NCBI GenBank assembly: GCA_965657505.1
Contig: CBFHON010000002.1
Span: forward strand, 165,777-229,776
From: TMED109 sp002171375
GTDB taxonomy: Bacteria > Pseudomonadota > Alphaproteobacteria > TMED109
Direction: 5' to 3'
Length of the DNA: 64,000 bases
Each line of letters starts with the position of its first letter. Within the stretch, counting starts at the first letter, position 1. The translations under genes and the position numbers were made by a program. The notes under the pieces were generated by a model. The model saw only the letters and a list, made by a program, of their open reading frames with translations. It had not been told where the DNA came from and did no database searches. Below are positions 45,168 to 53,558 of the stretch, piece after piece.

Positions 45168-46916
45168 ATGAGATTATCGGGTTCTGAAATTATTATAAAA
45201 ACTTTAGCAGATTTAAATGTTGAAGTTATCTTTGGCTATCCTGGTGGAGCAGTATTACCTATATATGATGCAATATTTAAACAAAATAGAATTAGACATG
45301 TTTTAGTTAGACATGAGCAAGCAGCAGTTCACATGGCCGAAGGATATGCTAGATCTACTGGTAAGGTTGGAGTTATTTTAGTTACATCAGGCCCAGGAGC
45401 TACAAATGCAGTAACAGGATTAACAGACGCACTCATGGATAGTATTCCTTTATTATGTTTAACTGGACAAGTGCCTACACATTTAATTGGAACAGATGCA
45501 TTTCAGGAAGCAGACACAATTGGAATAACATCTTCTTGTACTAAACATAATTATTTAGTTAAGGATATAAATGATGTAGAGAGAACAATTGCTGAGGGTT
45601 TTTATATTGCTAGAACAGGTAGACCTGGACCAGTAGTTATTGATTTACCAAAAGATATCCAAAATTCAGTAACAAATTTTAAAGCTATTAAAGTTAATAG
45701 TATGAATTCATATAAACCATTAAAGAGAGCCAAATTAAATAATATTAAATTAGCAATAGATATACTGCTTAAAGCTAAAAAACCAATAATTTACTCAGGT
45801 GGAGGTGTGATAAATTCAGGGGTAAAAGCATCATCTATTTTAACTAAATTAGTAAATTATCTTAATATTCCAATAACGCAGACTTTAATGGGTTTGGGAG
45901 CAGTATCTGCAGAAAATAAAAATTTTTTGGGGATGCTTGGTATGCATGGTACTTATGAAGCAAATATGGCTATGCATGATTGTGATGTAATGCTTTGTGT
46001 GGGTGCTAGGTTTGATGATAGAATAACGGGTAATTTAAAATACTTTTCTCCAAATTCTAAAAAAATACATATTGATATTGATCCATCTTCAATAAATAAA
46101 AATGTTAAAGTTGATATATCTCTAATAGGAGATTGTTATTATGTTCTGGATGCGATTTTTAAGGAATTAAAATTAAATAAAAATAAACTGGATGATAAGA
46201 GTATTAATAAATGGTGGAATAAAATTAATAAGTGGAAGAAAAAAGATTGTTTATCTTTTACTGACTCTAAAAATATTATTAAACCTCAAAAAGCATTACA
46301 AGTTCTTAATAATGAAATTAAAGATATGGATGCATTTATTACTACTGAAGTAGGACAACATCAAATGTGGGCTGCGCAATATTTAGATTTTTATAAACCA
46401 AATAGATGGATGACATCTGGTGGCCTAGGAACAATGGGATACGGTTTTCCAGCTGCAATAGGAGTTCAAGTTGCTCATCCTAAAAAAACAGTAATTTGTG
46501 TTGCAGGTGAAGCCTCTTTTTTAATGAATATGCAAGAACTTTCATCTTTGCGGCAATTAAATATTCCTGTTAAAGTTTTTATTTTAAATAATGAATATAT
46601 GGGTATGGTTAGACAGTGGCAACAGTTCTTCCATGGGGGTAGGTATGCCGAATCTTATACAGATTCTCTTCCTGATTTTATAGCTTTAGCTAATTCTTTT
46701 GGAATAAAAGGAATGCGAGTTATGGATCCAAGCAAACTAAGAAGTTCTATTAAAGAAATGCTTGAGCATGATGGCCCCGTTTTGATGGATGTTTGTGTAG
46801 CTAAAATGGAGAATGTTTTTCCTATGATTCCTGCCGGTGCTGCTCATAATGAAATGAAATTAAGCGATAAAGATGATAAAAAAACACAAACAGCTGAAGG
46901 ATTAGGTTTATTATAA
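45168..46916 (+). CDS. ilvB: Acetolactate synthase large subunit
   Basis: Thiamin-diphosphate enzyme for the first common step of valine, leucine and isoleucine synthesis. The 582-aa chain begins GSEIIIKTLADLNVEVIFGYPGG and contains the catalytic glutamate in VRHEQAAVHMAEGYAR. It continues with GPGATNAVTGLTDA, the FAD-region GMLGMHGTYEAN and the ThDP/Mg motif GEASFLMNMQELSSL...NNEYMGMVRQWQ. The ThDP motif reads GEASF where GDGSF is more usual. It follows miaA by 65 bases and precedes a TetR gene, not the small subunit. Confidence 0.95.
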   Translation: MRLSGSEIIIKTLADLNVEVIFGYPGGAVLPIYDAIFKQNRIRHVLVRHEQAAVHMAEGYARSTGKVGVILVTSGPGATNAVTGLTDALMDSIPLLCLTGQVPTHLIGTDAFQEADTIGITSSCTKHNYLVKDINDVERTIAEGFYIARTGRPGPVVIDLPKDIQNSVTNFKAIKVNSMNSYKPLKRAKLNNIKLAIDILLKAKKPIIYSGGGVINSGVKASSILTKLVNYLNIPITQTLMGLGAVSAENKNFLGMLGMHGTYEANMAMHDCDVMLCVGARFDDRITGNLKYFSPNSKKIHIDIDPSSINKNVKVDISLIGDCYYVLDAIFKELKLNKNKLDDKSINKWWNKINKWKKKDCLSFTDSKNIIKPQKALQVLNNEIKDMDAFITTEVGQHQMWAAQYLDFYKPNRWMTSGGLGTMGYGFPAAIGVQVAHPKKTVICVAGEASFLMNMQELSSLRQLNIPVKVFILNNEYMGMVRQWQQFFHGGRYAESYTDSLPDFIALANSFGIKGMRVMDPSKLRSSIKEMLEHDGPVLMDVCVAKMENVFPMIPAGAAHNEMKLSDKDDKKTQTAEGLGLL

Positions 46917-46957
46917 ATTTTTAAAAATAAATTTTAAATTTTTGCAAGGCTTTTAAT

Positions 46958-47575
46958 ATGGATGCAGAAAAACATTATCATCATGGTGACCTTAAAAATC
47001 TTCTCATTACTAAAGTATTAGAAGCAGTAAAAAATAATTATTTAGAGAAATTTTCAATAAGAGAAGCAGCTAGATATTTGGGTGTTTCTCCAGCAGCACC
47101 ATATAATCATTTTAATGACAAAGAAGCACTAATTCTTGCTTCCATATATTATTGTAAAAATAAGTTTATTAACCATTTGAAAAATAAAATTTTAACTAAT
47201 GAAACTCATGAAAATAGAAAGTTAGCTATTCTTGGAAAGAGTTACTTGAAATACGCTAATGATAACCCTGAAATTTTTATATTTATGTTTTCGCAAACTC
47301 TATCTAATAGCGATAGAATAAACAATTATCAAGAGTTTCATAAGTTATTTTTAGATGCAATAAATGAAAGTTTTAGTATAGAAGATCTAAGAAAAAGAGT
47401 ATCTATGAATTCGGCAGTTAATGCTGCATGGTCTATTGTGCATGGGACAGCATGTCTAATTGCAAGTAGAACAATAAGTAATGAAGAGGTAGAAGGTTAT
47501 ATAAATGGTAATTTATTTAACGAAATTTCAGCTATATGGGCAGTTGGTGTCTCTAAACCTATAGTTTATAGATAA
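46958..47575 (+). CDS. TetR-family transcriptional regulator
   Basis: A 205-aa DNA-binding regulator. The N-terminal helix-turn-helix is seen in FSIREAARYLGVSPAAPYNHFNDKEALI (split over residues 33-60), the TetR signature. The WHG-type C-terminal ligand domain includes AWSIVHGTACLIA. It sits between the large and small acetolactate synthase genes on the same strand, 41 bases after ilvB and 117 bases before ilvH. Whether it regulates these genes is not shown by the sequence. Confidence 0.9.
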   Translation: MDAEKHYHHGDLKNLLITKVLEAVKNNYLEKFSIREAARYLGVSPAAPYNHFNDKEALILASIYYCKNKFINHLKNKILTNETHENRKLAILGKSYLKYANDNPEIFIFMFSQTLSNSDRINNYQEFHKLFLDAINESFSIEDLRKRVSMNSAVNAAWSIVHGTACLIASRTISNEEVEGYINGNLFNEISAIWAVGVSKPIVYR

Positions 47576-47692
47576 TAAGTTTATATTCTTAAATATTTAA
47601 TATATATTATATAATTATTTTATAGTTTTACATTATAAAGAATTAAATGTAGATAATTGCTTTATAAATAATAGTAATTTTGGAGTTTTTTT

Positions 47693-48205
47693 TTGGCTGA
47701 TATTAGTACGCATACATTCTCGGTTATAGTTGATAATAAATCTGGAGTTCTTGCCAGAGTAGTAGGTATGTTTTCTGCTAGAGGTTACAATATTGAAAGC
47801 TTAACTGTTGCAGAGGTTGATGAGGATAGAAATTTATCGAGAGTGACGGTTATGGTTACTGGGACAACTATGGTAATTGAACAAATTAAAGCTCAACTAG
47901 AAAGAATAGTTCCAGTTAGAAAAGTTGTTGATTTAAATAATGAAGGATCTTTTGTAAATAGAGAATTACTTTTAGTAAAAGTTAAAGCAAAAGGTGAGAG
48001 AAGAGTTGAGTCATTAAGAGTTGCAGATATATTTAGAGCTAGAGTTATAGATAGTTCAAATCAATCATTTGTATTTGAATTAACTGGTTCAGCTGAAAAG
48101 TTAGATGCATTTATTAAATTAATGCAGCCATTAGGATTAGTAGAGGTTTCTAGAACAGGAGCTGTTGCAATTCTTAGGGGTGAAAAGGCATTACTAAAAA
48201 AATAA
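47693..48205 (+). CDS. ilvH: Acetolactate synthase regulatory small subunit
   Basis: A 170-aa ACT-domain protein that activates the large subunit and gives valine feedback control. HTFSVIVDNKSGVLARVVGMF and SARGYNIESLTVAEVDED form the N-terminal ACT domain; ELLLVKVKAK starts the second. The start is TTG at 47693 with GGAG nine bases upstream. An upstream gap of 117 bases after the TetR gene contains TATAAT-like boxes and may hold its own promoter. ilvC follows after 25 bases. Confidence 0.94.
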   Translation: MADISTHTFSVIVDNKSGVLARVVGMFSARGYNIESLTVAEVDEDRNLSRVTVMVTGTTMVIEQIKAQLERIVPVRKVVDLNNEGSFVNRELLLVKVKAKGERRVESLRVADIFRARVIDSSNQSFVFELTGSAEKLDAFIKLMQPLGLVEVSRTGAVAILRGEKALLKK

Positions 48206-48230
48206 TTAAATTTTAATATGGAGAAGTATA

Positions 48231-49250
48231 ATGAGAGTATATTACGATAGAGATTGTGATGTTAATCTAATAAAATCAAAAAATGTAGTAGTGATCGGAT
48301 ATGGAAGCCAGGGACATGCTCATGCTGCTAATATGAAAGATAGTGGCGTAAAGAATGTTAGAATAGCATTGAGGGAAGATTCATCTTCAGTTTCTAAAGC
48401 AAAAGAAGCAGGATATGAAGTTATGAATGTTGCAGATGCAGCAAAATGGGCAGATGTAATGATGATGGCTACGCCAGATGAGCTGCAGTCGCAGATTTGG
48501 GAAGAGAGTTTAGAAGGCAATATGAAACCAGGTTCTGCACTTGGTTTTGCTCATGGGTTAAATATCCATTTTGGATTAATAGAACCTAGAAAAGATATAG
48601 ATATATTCATGTTAGCGCCTAAGGGACCCGGCCATACTGTTAGATCTGAATATTTAAGAGGAGGAGGAGTTCCATCTTTAGTAGCAGTTGCACAAGATTC
48701 TACTAAAAATGCACTTGATATAGGTTTATCATATGGTTGCGCTGTAGGTGGTGGTAGAGCTGGAATAATAGAGACAACATTTAAGGAAGAATGTGAGACA
48801 GATTTATTTGGAGAACAAGTTGTTTTATGTGGAGGTTTATCTGAATTAATAACTGCTGGTTTTGAAACTCTAGTAGATGCTGGTTATGCTCCAGAAATGG
48901 CTTATTTCGAATGTTTACATGAAGTAAAACTTATAGTTGATTTAATGTATGAAGGTGGCCTTGCTAATATGAGGTATTCTATATCAAATACAGCTGAATA
49001 CGGTGATTATGTAACAGGTAAAAGAATAATTAACGAAGATACTAGAATAGAAATGAAGAAAGTTCTTGAAGATATTCAATCAGGAAAATTTGCTAGAGAT
49101 TGGATGCAAGAATGCAAAGTTAATCAACCAAGTTTTAAAGCAACTAGAAGAAGAGCAGCAGAGCATCAACTTGAAGAAGTTGGAAAAAAATTAAGAGATA
49201 TGATGCCTTGGATAGCTGAACAAAAACTTGTTGATAAAGATAAAAACTAG
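48231..49250 (+). CDS. ilvC: Ketol-acid reductoisomerase, class I
   Basis: Converts acetolactate to dihydroxyisovalerate with NADPH. The 339-aa short form has the nucleotide motif VIGYGSQGHAHA near residue 22, and the KGPGHTVRSEYLRGGGVP block near residue 130. Metal/catalytic residues lie in ETDLFGEQ and in the C-terminal YFECLHEVKLIVDLMYEGG. GGAG precedes the ATG. It is the last gene of the ilv group before the leuA leader region. Confidence 0.96.
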   Translation: MRVYYDRDCDVNLIKSKNVVVIGYGSQGHAHAANMKDSGVKNVRIALREDSSSVSKAKEAGYEVMNVADAAKWADVMMMATPDELQSQIWEESLEGNMKPGSALGFAHGLNIHFGLIEPRKDIDIFMLAPKGPGHTVRSEYLRGGGVPSLVAVAQDSTKNALDIGLSYGCAVGGGRAGIIETTFKEECETDLFGEQVVLCGGLSELITAGFETLVDAGYAPEMAYFECLHEVKLIVDLMYEGGLANMRYSISNTAEYGDYVTGKRIINEDTRIEMKKVLEDIQSGKFARDWMQECKVNQPSFKATRRRAAEHQLEEVGKKLRDMMPWIAEQKLVDKDKN

Positions 49251-49359
49251 TTTTTATAAAAATAATTTTTTTTAAAATTATAGATATATTCAAAATATGC
49301 TTGTATCCTTTGTATTCTAAGCGCATATTAGAGTTATATATAAATTAGAGAGTAAGAAA

Positions 49360-49449
49360 ATGAAACTGTTTCATTTAACTATAGAATTATTAATTATGAG
49401 TTTACTTATGGCTCTGCTTGGATCTCGACTTACTTTCCCAAAGTATTAA
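49360..49449 (+). CDS. Leucine-rich leader peptide ahead of leuA
   Basis: An ORF of 29 codons with nine Leu plus three Ile, beginning MKLFHLTIELLIMSLLMALL, placed 48 bases before leuA. The leucine codons include doublets at 10-11, 15-16 and 19-20. A GAGAG ribosome site lies about nine bases before the ATG. Its stop codon sits at the top of a perfect hairpin. The composition and place suggest a leucine-sensing leader peptide. The peptide is also hydrophobic enough for a small membrane protein, so this remains an inference. Confidence 0.6.
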   Translation: MKLFHLTIELLIMSLLMALLGSRLTFPKY

Positions 49450-49462
49450 AGAATACTTTGGG
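49437..49462 (+). promoter_or_regulatory. Perfect hairpin in the leuA leader
   Basis: CCCAAAGTATT (49437-49447) and AATACTTTGGG (49452-49462) form an 11-bp stem with loop AAAG. The leader ORF ends inside it (TAA at 49447-49449), so a ribosome at the stop would mask the 5' arm. Only TTAAAT follows, a weak U-tract, so it may be an attenuator or a ribosome-responsive element of another kind. Confidence 0.6.
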
Positions 49463-49497
49463 TTAAATGAGATTTTAATAGTCTATGGGAGATAATA

Positions 49498-51078
49498 ATG
49501 AAATATAAAAATAATAATATAATAAGTAAGAGTTCTTCTGATGAAGTATTGATATTTGATACTACACTTAGAGATGGTGAACAATCTCCGGGTTGTTCAA
49601 TGAATTTGGAAGAAAAATTAAGAATAGCTGAAACTCTTCAATCTCTAGGAGTTGATATAATAGAAGCAGGATTTGCTATTGCCTCTAATGGAGACTTTGA
49701 GTCTGTAAAAAAAATTTCTGATACCTTGGATGGGCCTATTATATGTTCTTTATCTAGAGCAGCTCATAAAGATATTGACAGATCTGCAGAAGCTCTAAGG
49801 TATGCTAAACGAAAAAGAATTCATACTTTCTTATCTACAAGTCCTTTACATATGAAATATAAACTTCAGATGGAGCCGGAAGAAGTTCTGGATATGGTAA
49901 TAGATAGTGTCTCTTATGCTCGAAATAAAGTAGATGATGTTGAGTGGAGTCCAGAAGATGGTTCTAGAACAGACCATGATTTTTTATGTAGATGTGTTGA
50001 AGGAGCTATAAAAGCTGGTGCTACTACTATCAATATTCCTGATACTGTTGGTTATGCTATACCTGAAGAATTTGGTTCTTTAATTAATATGCTTAAAAAT
50101 AGGGTCCCAAATATAGATAAGGCTATTATTAGCGTTCACTGCCATAACGACCTAGGTTTAGCTGTAGCTAATTCTTTAGCAGCTGTAAAAGAAGGAGCTA
50201 GACAAATTGAATGTACTATTAATGGAATTGGTGAAAGAGCAGGTAATACTTCTTTGGAAGAAGTAGTAATGGCAATAAAAACTAGAAAAGATTTATTACC
50301 ATTTACTACAAATATTAATACTGAAGTAATTACTAGGTCTTCTAGGCTTTTATCTGCTATTACAGGCTTTTCTGTTCAACCTAATAAGGCTATAGTGGGT
50401 GCTAATGCATTTGCTCATGAATCAGGAATACATCAGGATGGTATGCTAAAACATTCAGGTACATATGAAATTATGACGCCAGAATCAGTTGGTTTAAATA
50501 AATCTACTTTAGTTATGGGTAAACACTCTGGACGTCATGCCTTTAAATCTAAATTAAGTGAACTAGGCTATGAGGTTTCTGATAATCAGTTAAATGACGC
50601 TTTCCATAGATTTAAAGATTTATCTGATAAAAAGAAAGATATTTTTGATGAGGACATTATAGCTTTAGTTGATGATGGTATTTCTGATTCTGGTGAGTTT
50701 GTTAAGTTTAATTCATTATCATTAGAGTGTGGATCTAAAGGACCTGCTTTAGCAAAAATTAATTTAACTGTTTTTGATAATATTGAAGAAATTGAAATGC
50801 ATGGTGATGGTCCTGTTGATGCAATTTTTAAAGGTATATCTTCAATTGTAGATGGTAGCTATACATTACAGTTGTTCGCAGTGAATGCAGTGACAGAAGG
50901 AACTGATGCGCAAGCAGAGGTAACAGTTCGACTAGTTGAAAATGGCAGATCTGTTAATGGTCAAGCAGCTGATACAGACACTATGGTTGCTGCAGCAAGA
51001 GCTTATATAGGTGCTTTAAATAAATTAATAATTAAAAGAGAAAAAAAAGCACTTATGAATAATTCTGCAAGTAAATAG
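49498..51078 (+). CDS. leuA: 2-isopropylmalate synthase
   Basis: First committed enzyme of leucine synthesis, condensing acetyl-CoA with 2-ketoisovalerate. The 526-aa protein has the DTTLRDGEQSPGCSM metal motif near residue 20 and a TIM barrel with SVHCHNDLGLAVANSLAAV. The subdomain motif GANAFAHESGIHQDGMLK is near residue 302. The C-terminal leucine-binding LeuA_dimer domain (about 385-515) is present, so feedback inhibition is expected. GGGAG precedes the ATG. A leader ORF and hairpin lie upstream, and mreB follows. Confidence 0.96.
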   Translation: MKYKNNNIISKSSSDEVLIFDTTLRDGEQSPGCSMNLEEKLRIAETLQSLGVDIIEAGFAIASNGDFESVKKISDTLDGPIICSLSRAAHKDIDRSAEALRYAKRKRIHTFLSTSPLHMKYKLQMEPEEVLDMVIDSVSYARNKVDDVEWSPEDGSRTDHDFLCRCVEGAIKAGATTINIPDTVGYAIPEEFGSLINMLKNRVPNIDKAIISVHCHNDLGLAVANSLAAVKEGARQIECTINGIGERAGNTSLEEVVMAIKTRKDLLPFTTNINTEVITRSSRLLSAITGFSVQPNKAIVGANAFAHESGIHQDGMLKHSGTYEIMTPESVGLNKSTLVMGKHSGRHAFKSKLSELGYEVSDNQLNDAFHRFKDLSDKKKDIFDEDIIALVDDGISDSGEFVKFNSLSLECGSKGPALAKINLTVFDNIEEIEMHGDGPVDAIFKGISSIVDGSYTLQLFAVNAVTEGTDAQAEVTVRLVENGRSVNGQAADTDTMVAAARAYIGALNKLIIKREKKALMNNSASK

Positions 51079-51095
51079 TAAAGGATAGAATTTTT

Positions 51096-52136
51096 ATGTT
51101 TTCAAAATTAACAGGTCTTTGGTCTACTGATATGGCAATAGACCTTGGAACAGCAAATACCCTAGTGTATGTAAAAAATCAAGGTATAGTCTTAAACGAA
51201 CCTTCTGTAGTAGCTATACTAAATTCTGATGGAAAAAATAAAGTTTTGGCAGTTGGATTAGAAGCAAAAGAAATGTTAGGTAGATCACCTGGTAATATTG
51301 AAGTTATTAGGCCATTAAGAGATGGCGTTATAGCAGATTTCGAAGTTGCAGAGGAAATGATCAAGCATTTTATCCAAAAAGTGCATAATAGAAGAGCTTT
51401 TACATCTCCAATTATTGTTATATGTGTGCCTTCGGGTTCTACAGGGGTAGAAAGAAGAGCTATACATGAGAGTGCTGAACGTGCAGGAGCCAGAAAAGTA
51501 TATCTAATTGAAGAGCCAATGGCCGCAGCTATTGGAGCAGGTCTTCCTGTTACTGAACCTAGTGGATCAATGATAGTTGATATAGGTGGAGGAACTACTG
51601 AAGTTGCCGTTTTGTCGTTAGGGGGAATTGTTTATGCAGAATCTGCTCGAGTGGGCGGAGATAAAATGGACGAATCTATTATAGCTTATATGAGACGTCA
51701 CCATAATTTATTAATAGGAACTATGAGTGCTGAGAGATTGAAAAAAAGTATTGGCTCTGCCTTTTCCCCTGAAGATGGAGATGGTGAGAAGTATACAGTT
51801 AAAGGAAGAGATTTAGTCAATGGAGTTCCAAAAGAATTAATATTATCAGAAAGAAATGTAGCTGAAGCATTAGCTGAACCAATTGGAACAATAATAGAGG
51901 CTGTAAAAAGAGCTCTAGAAAATACTGCTCCTGAGTTAGCAGCTGATATTGTAGATAGAGGAATTATACTAACTGGCGGTGGTGCTTTATTATCAGGAAT
52001 GGATATTGTCTTGAGAAAGGCTACAGGGCTTCCAGTGACAGTAGCAGAGGATACATTATTAAGTGTAGCTCTAGGAACTGGTAAAGTATTAGATGAAATG
52101 AAAAATTTAAAATCAGTTTTACGAACAGCATATTAA
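51096..52136 (+). CDS. mreB: Rod-shape protein MreB
   Basis: Actin-like ATPase that guides cell-wall elongation at the inner membrane. The 346-aa chain starts with the membrane-inserting FSKLTGLWS and the phosphate-1 loop DLGTANTLVYV. IVDIGGGTTEVAVLSLGG near residue 162 and ILTGGGALLSGMD are the other ATP-site motifs. Length is typical. It follows leuA by 17 bases and starts the run mreB-mreC-mreD-mrdA-rodA, so the organism is expected to be rod- or vibrio-shaped. Confidence 0.96.
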   Translation: MFSKLTGLWSTDMAIDLGTANTLVYVKNQGIVLNEPSVVAILNSDGKNKVLAVGLEAKEMLGRSPGNIEVIRPLRDGVIADFEVAEEMIKHFIQKVHNRRAFTSPIIVICVPSGSTGVERRAIHESAERAGARKVYLIEEPMAAAIGAGLPVTEPSGSMIVDIGGGTTEVAVLSLGGIVYAESARVGGDKMDESIIAYMRRHHNLLIGTMSAERLKKSIGSAFSPEDGDGEKYTVKGRDLVNGVPKELILSERNVAEALAEPIGTIIEAVKRALENTAPELAADIVDRGIILTGGGALLSGMDIVLRKATGLPVTVAEDTLLSVALGTGKVLDEMKNLKSVLRTAY

Positions 52137-52161
52137 ATATTTTAGTAACGGATTATTATGT

Positions 52162-53040
52162 ATGGCAGATATCTCTAATTTAAAAAGAGTTCAAGCGCTT
52201 ATTAGAGAAAGAACTTCTAATAATAAGTTAATAACAATATTATCTTTTTTGTTTGCTTTTATAATATTATTAACAACATTTACATTTTCAAATATAAGTT
52301 ATTCTATAAAAGCAAAAGTATTAGATTATTCAACTATTATTATAAGTTCCTTATATTCTCCTATAAATACTTTAAATAATTCCATCAGTAATATTAGTAG
52401 TATTATTAATGTTCATGAAAATAATAAAATATTAATATTAGAAAATGAAAATTATAAAAATTTAGCTAATAATTTATCTATATTAAAAATAAAAAATAAT
52501 GAATATAAAAAATTATTAAATATATCAGATGATATAAAGTATAATTTTACCACATCAAAAATAATTTCTAGAAGTAATCTCTCATATACAAAGTCTGTAA
52601 TTTTAATGTCAGGTAAAAATGATAATATTGCTGAAGGAAGTCCTGTAATTTATAATAACTCTTTATTAGGTTATATTAATCAAGTAGGTAATATTTCATC
52701 CAGATTAATATCTATTACAGATGGTATTGTTAAGGTGCCATCAATTATACACGAAAAAGATCTCAAAATAATCGTATCCGGAAATAACGATAAATATTTA
52801 GAAATTTTAAATAATGATGAATTATCTCCAATAAATGAAGGAGATAGAGTTTATACTTCAGGAGATGGAAATAAATTTCCTGAAAATTTATTTGTTGGTA
52901 CTGTTATGAAAAAGAGTAATGGAGATTTAATTATTAAACCATCTATAGATATTAATAATATAAATTATGTTTATATTTTAGATTGGTCTCTTAAAGATAG
53001 AGGTATAGATATAAAAGCTGACCCAATATTTTATGATTAG
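52162..53040 (+). CDS. mreC: Rod-shape protein MreC
   Basis: A 292-aa bitopic scaffold of the elongasome. It has a short cytoplasmic N-terminus, a transmembrane helix (about residues 23-44), a periplasmic coiled coil (about 75-118) and the beta-barrel MreC domain (about 125-285). Diagnostic parts are GSPVIYNNSLLGYINQVG, SRLISITDG and the late GDRVYTSGDGNKFPENLFVGTV. It is very Asn/Ile-rich. mreD follows 11 bases after the stop. Confidence 0.9.
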   Translation: MADISNLKRVQALIRERTSNNKLITILSFLFAFIILLTTFTFSNISYSIKAKVLDYSTIIISSLYSPINTLNNSISNISSIINVHENNKILILENENYKNLANNLSILKIKNNEYKKLLNISDDIKYNFTTSKIISRSNLSYTKSVILMSGKNDNIAEGSPVIYNNSLLGYINQVGNISSRLISITDGIVKVPSIIHEKDLKIIVSGNNDKYLEILNNDELSPINEGDRVYTSGDGNKFPENLFVGTVMKKSNGDLIIKPSIDINNINYVYILDWSLKDRGIDIKADPIFYD

Positions 53041-53051
53041 CAAGAAATTAT

Positions 53052-53555
53052 ATGAGTATTTATTCTAATGTCATATCAAATATTAAGTACTTAGCTCCAT
53101 TATGCACAAGTTTAATATTTAGTATAATAACAATAATGCCAATTATGCCTAAAGGTTACGAATCTATTACTCCTTTGTTAGGAGTAATATCTATGTCTTT
53201 TTGGATAGTTCATAGGCCAGATATAATGGATTGGTCATTCGTAGCAATTATAGGAATATTTACTGACATATTATATGGTTCTTTTTTTGGTACAGCATTA
53301 TTAGCATCTTTTGCTATCAGATTAATTCTAATTAGAATAATTCATAAATTAGAACTTGTTAATATTTATCATTCATTGTTTTATGTAACATTAAGCATTA
53401 TAATTTGGTTAATTATAAGTCTATCAATGAATACTTTATTCAATTTGCAATCTACTAATTATTATAATTATATTTTTCAGTGTATAATATCTATTATAAT
53501 TTCACCTATGGTGATATTCTTTCAATTATACTTATTAAAAAAAATAACTAGTTAA
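53052..53555 (+). CDS. mreD: Rod-shape protein MreD
   Basis: A 167-aa inner-membrane protein with five to six hydrophobic segments, placed between mreC and mrdA as usual. IGIFTDILYGSFFGTALLASF in the middle is the most MreD-like part. Sequence conservation is low in this family, so the call leans on position and topology. mrdA starts three bases after its stop. Confidence 0.82.
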   Translation: MSIYSNVISNIKYLAPLCTSLIFSIITIMPIMPKGYESITPLLGVISMSFWIVHRPDIMDWSFVAIIGIFTDILYGSFFGTALLASFAIRLILIRIIHKLELVNIYHSLFYVTLSIIIWLIISLSMNTLFNLQSTNYYNYIFQCIISIIISPMVIFFQLYLLKKITS

Positions 53556-53558
53556 TAT

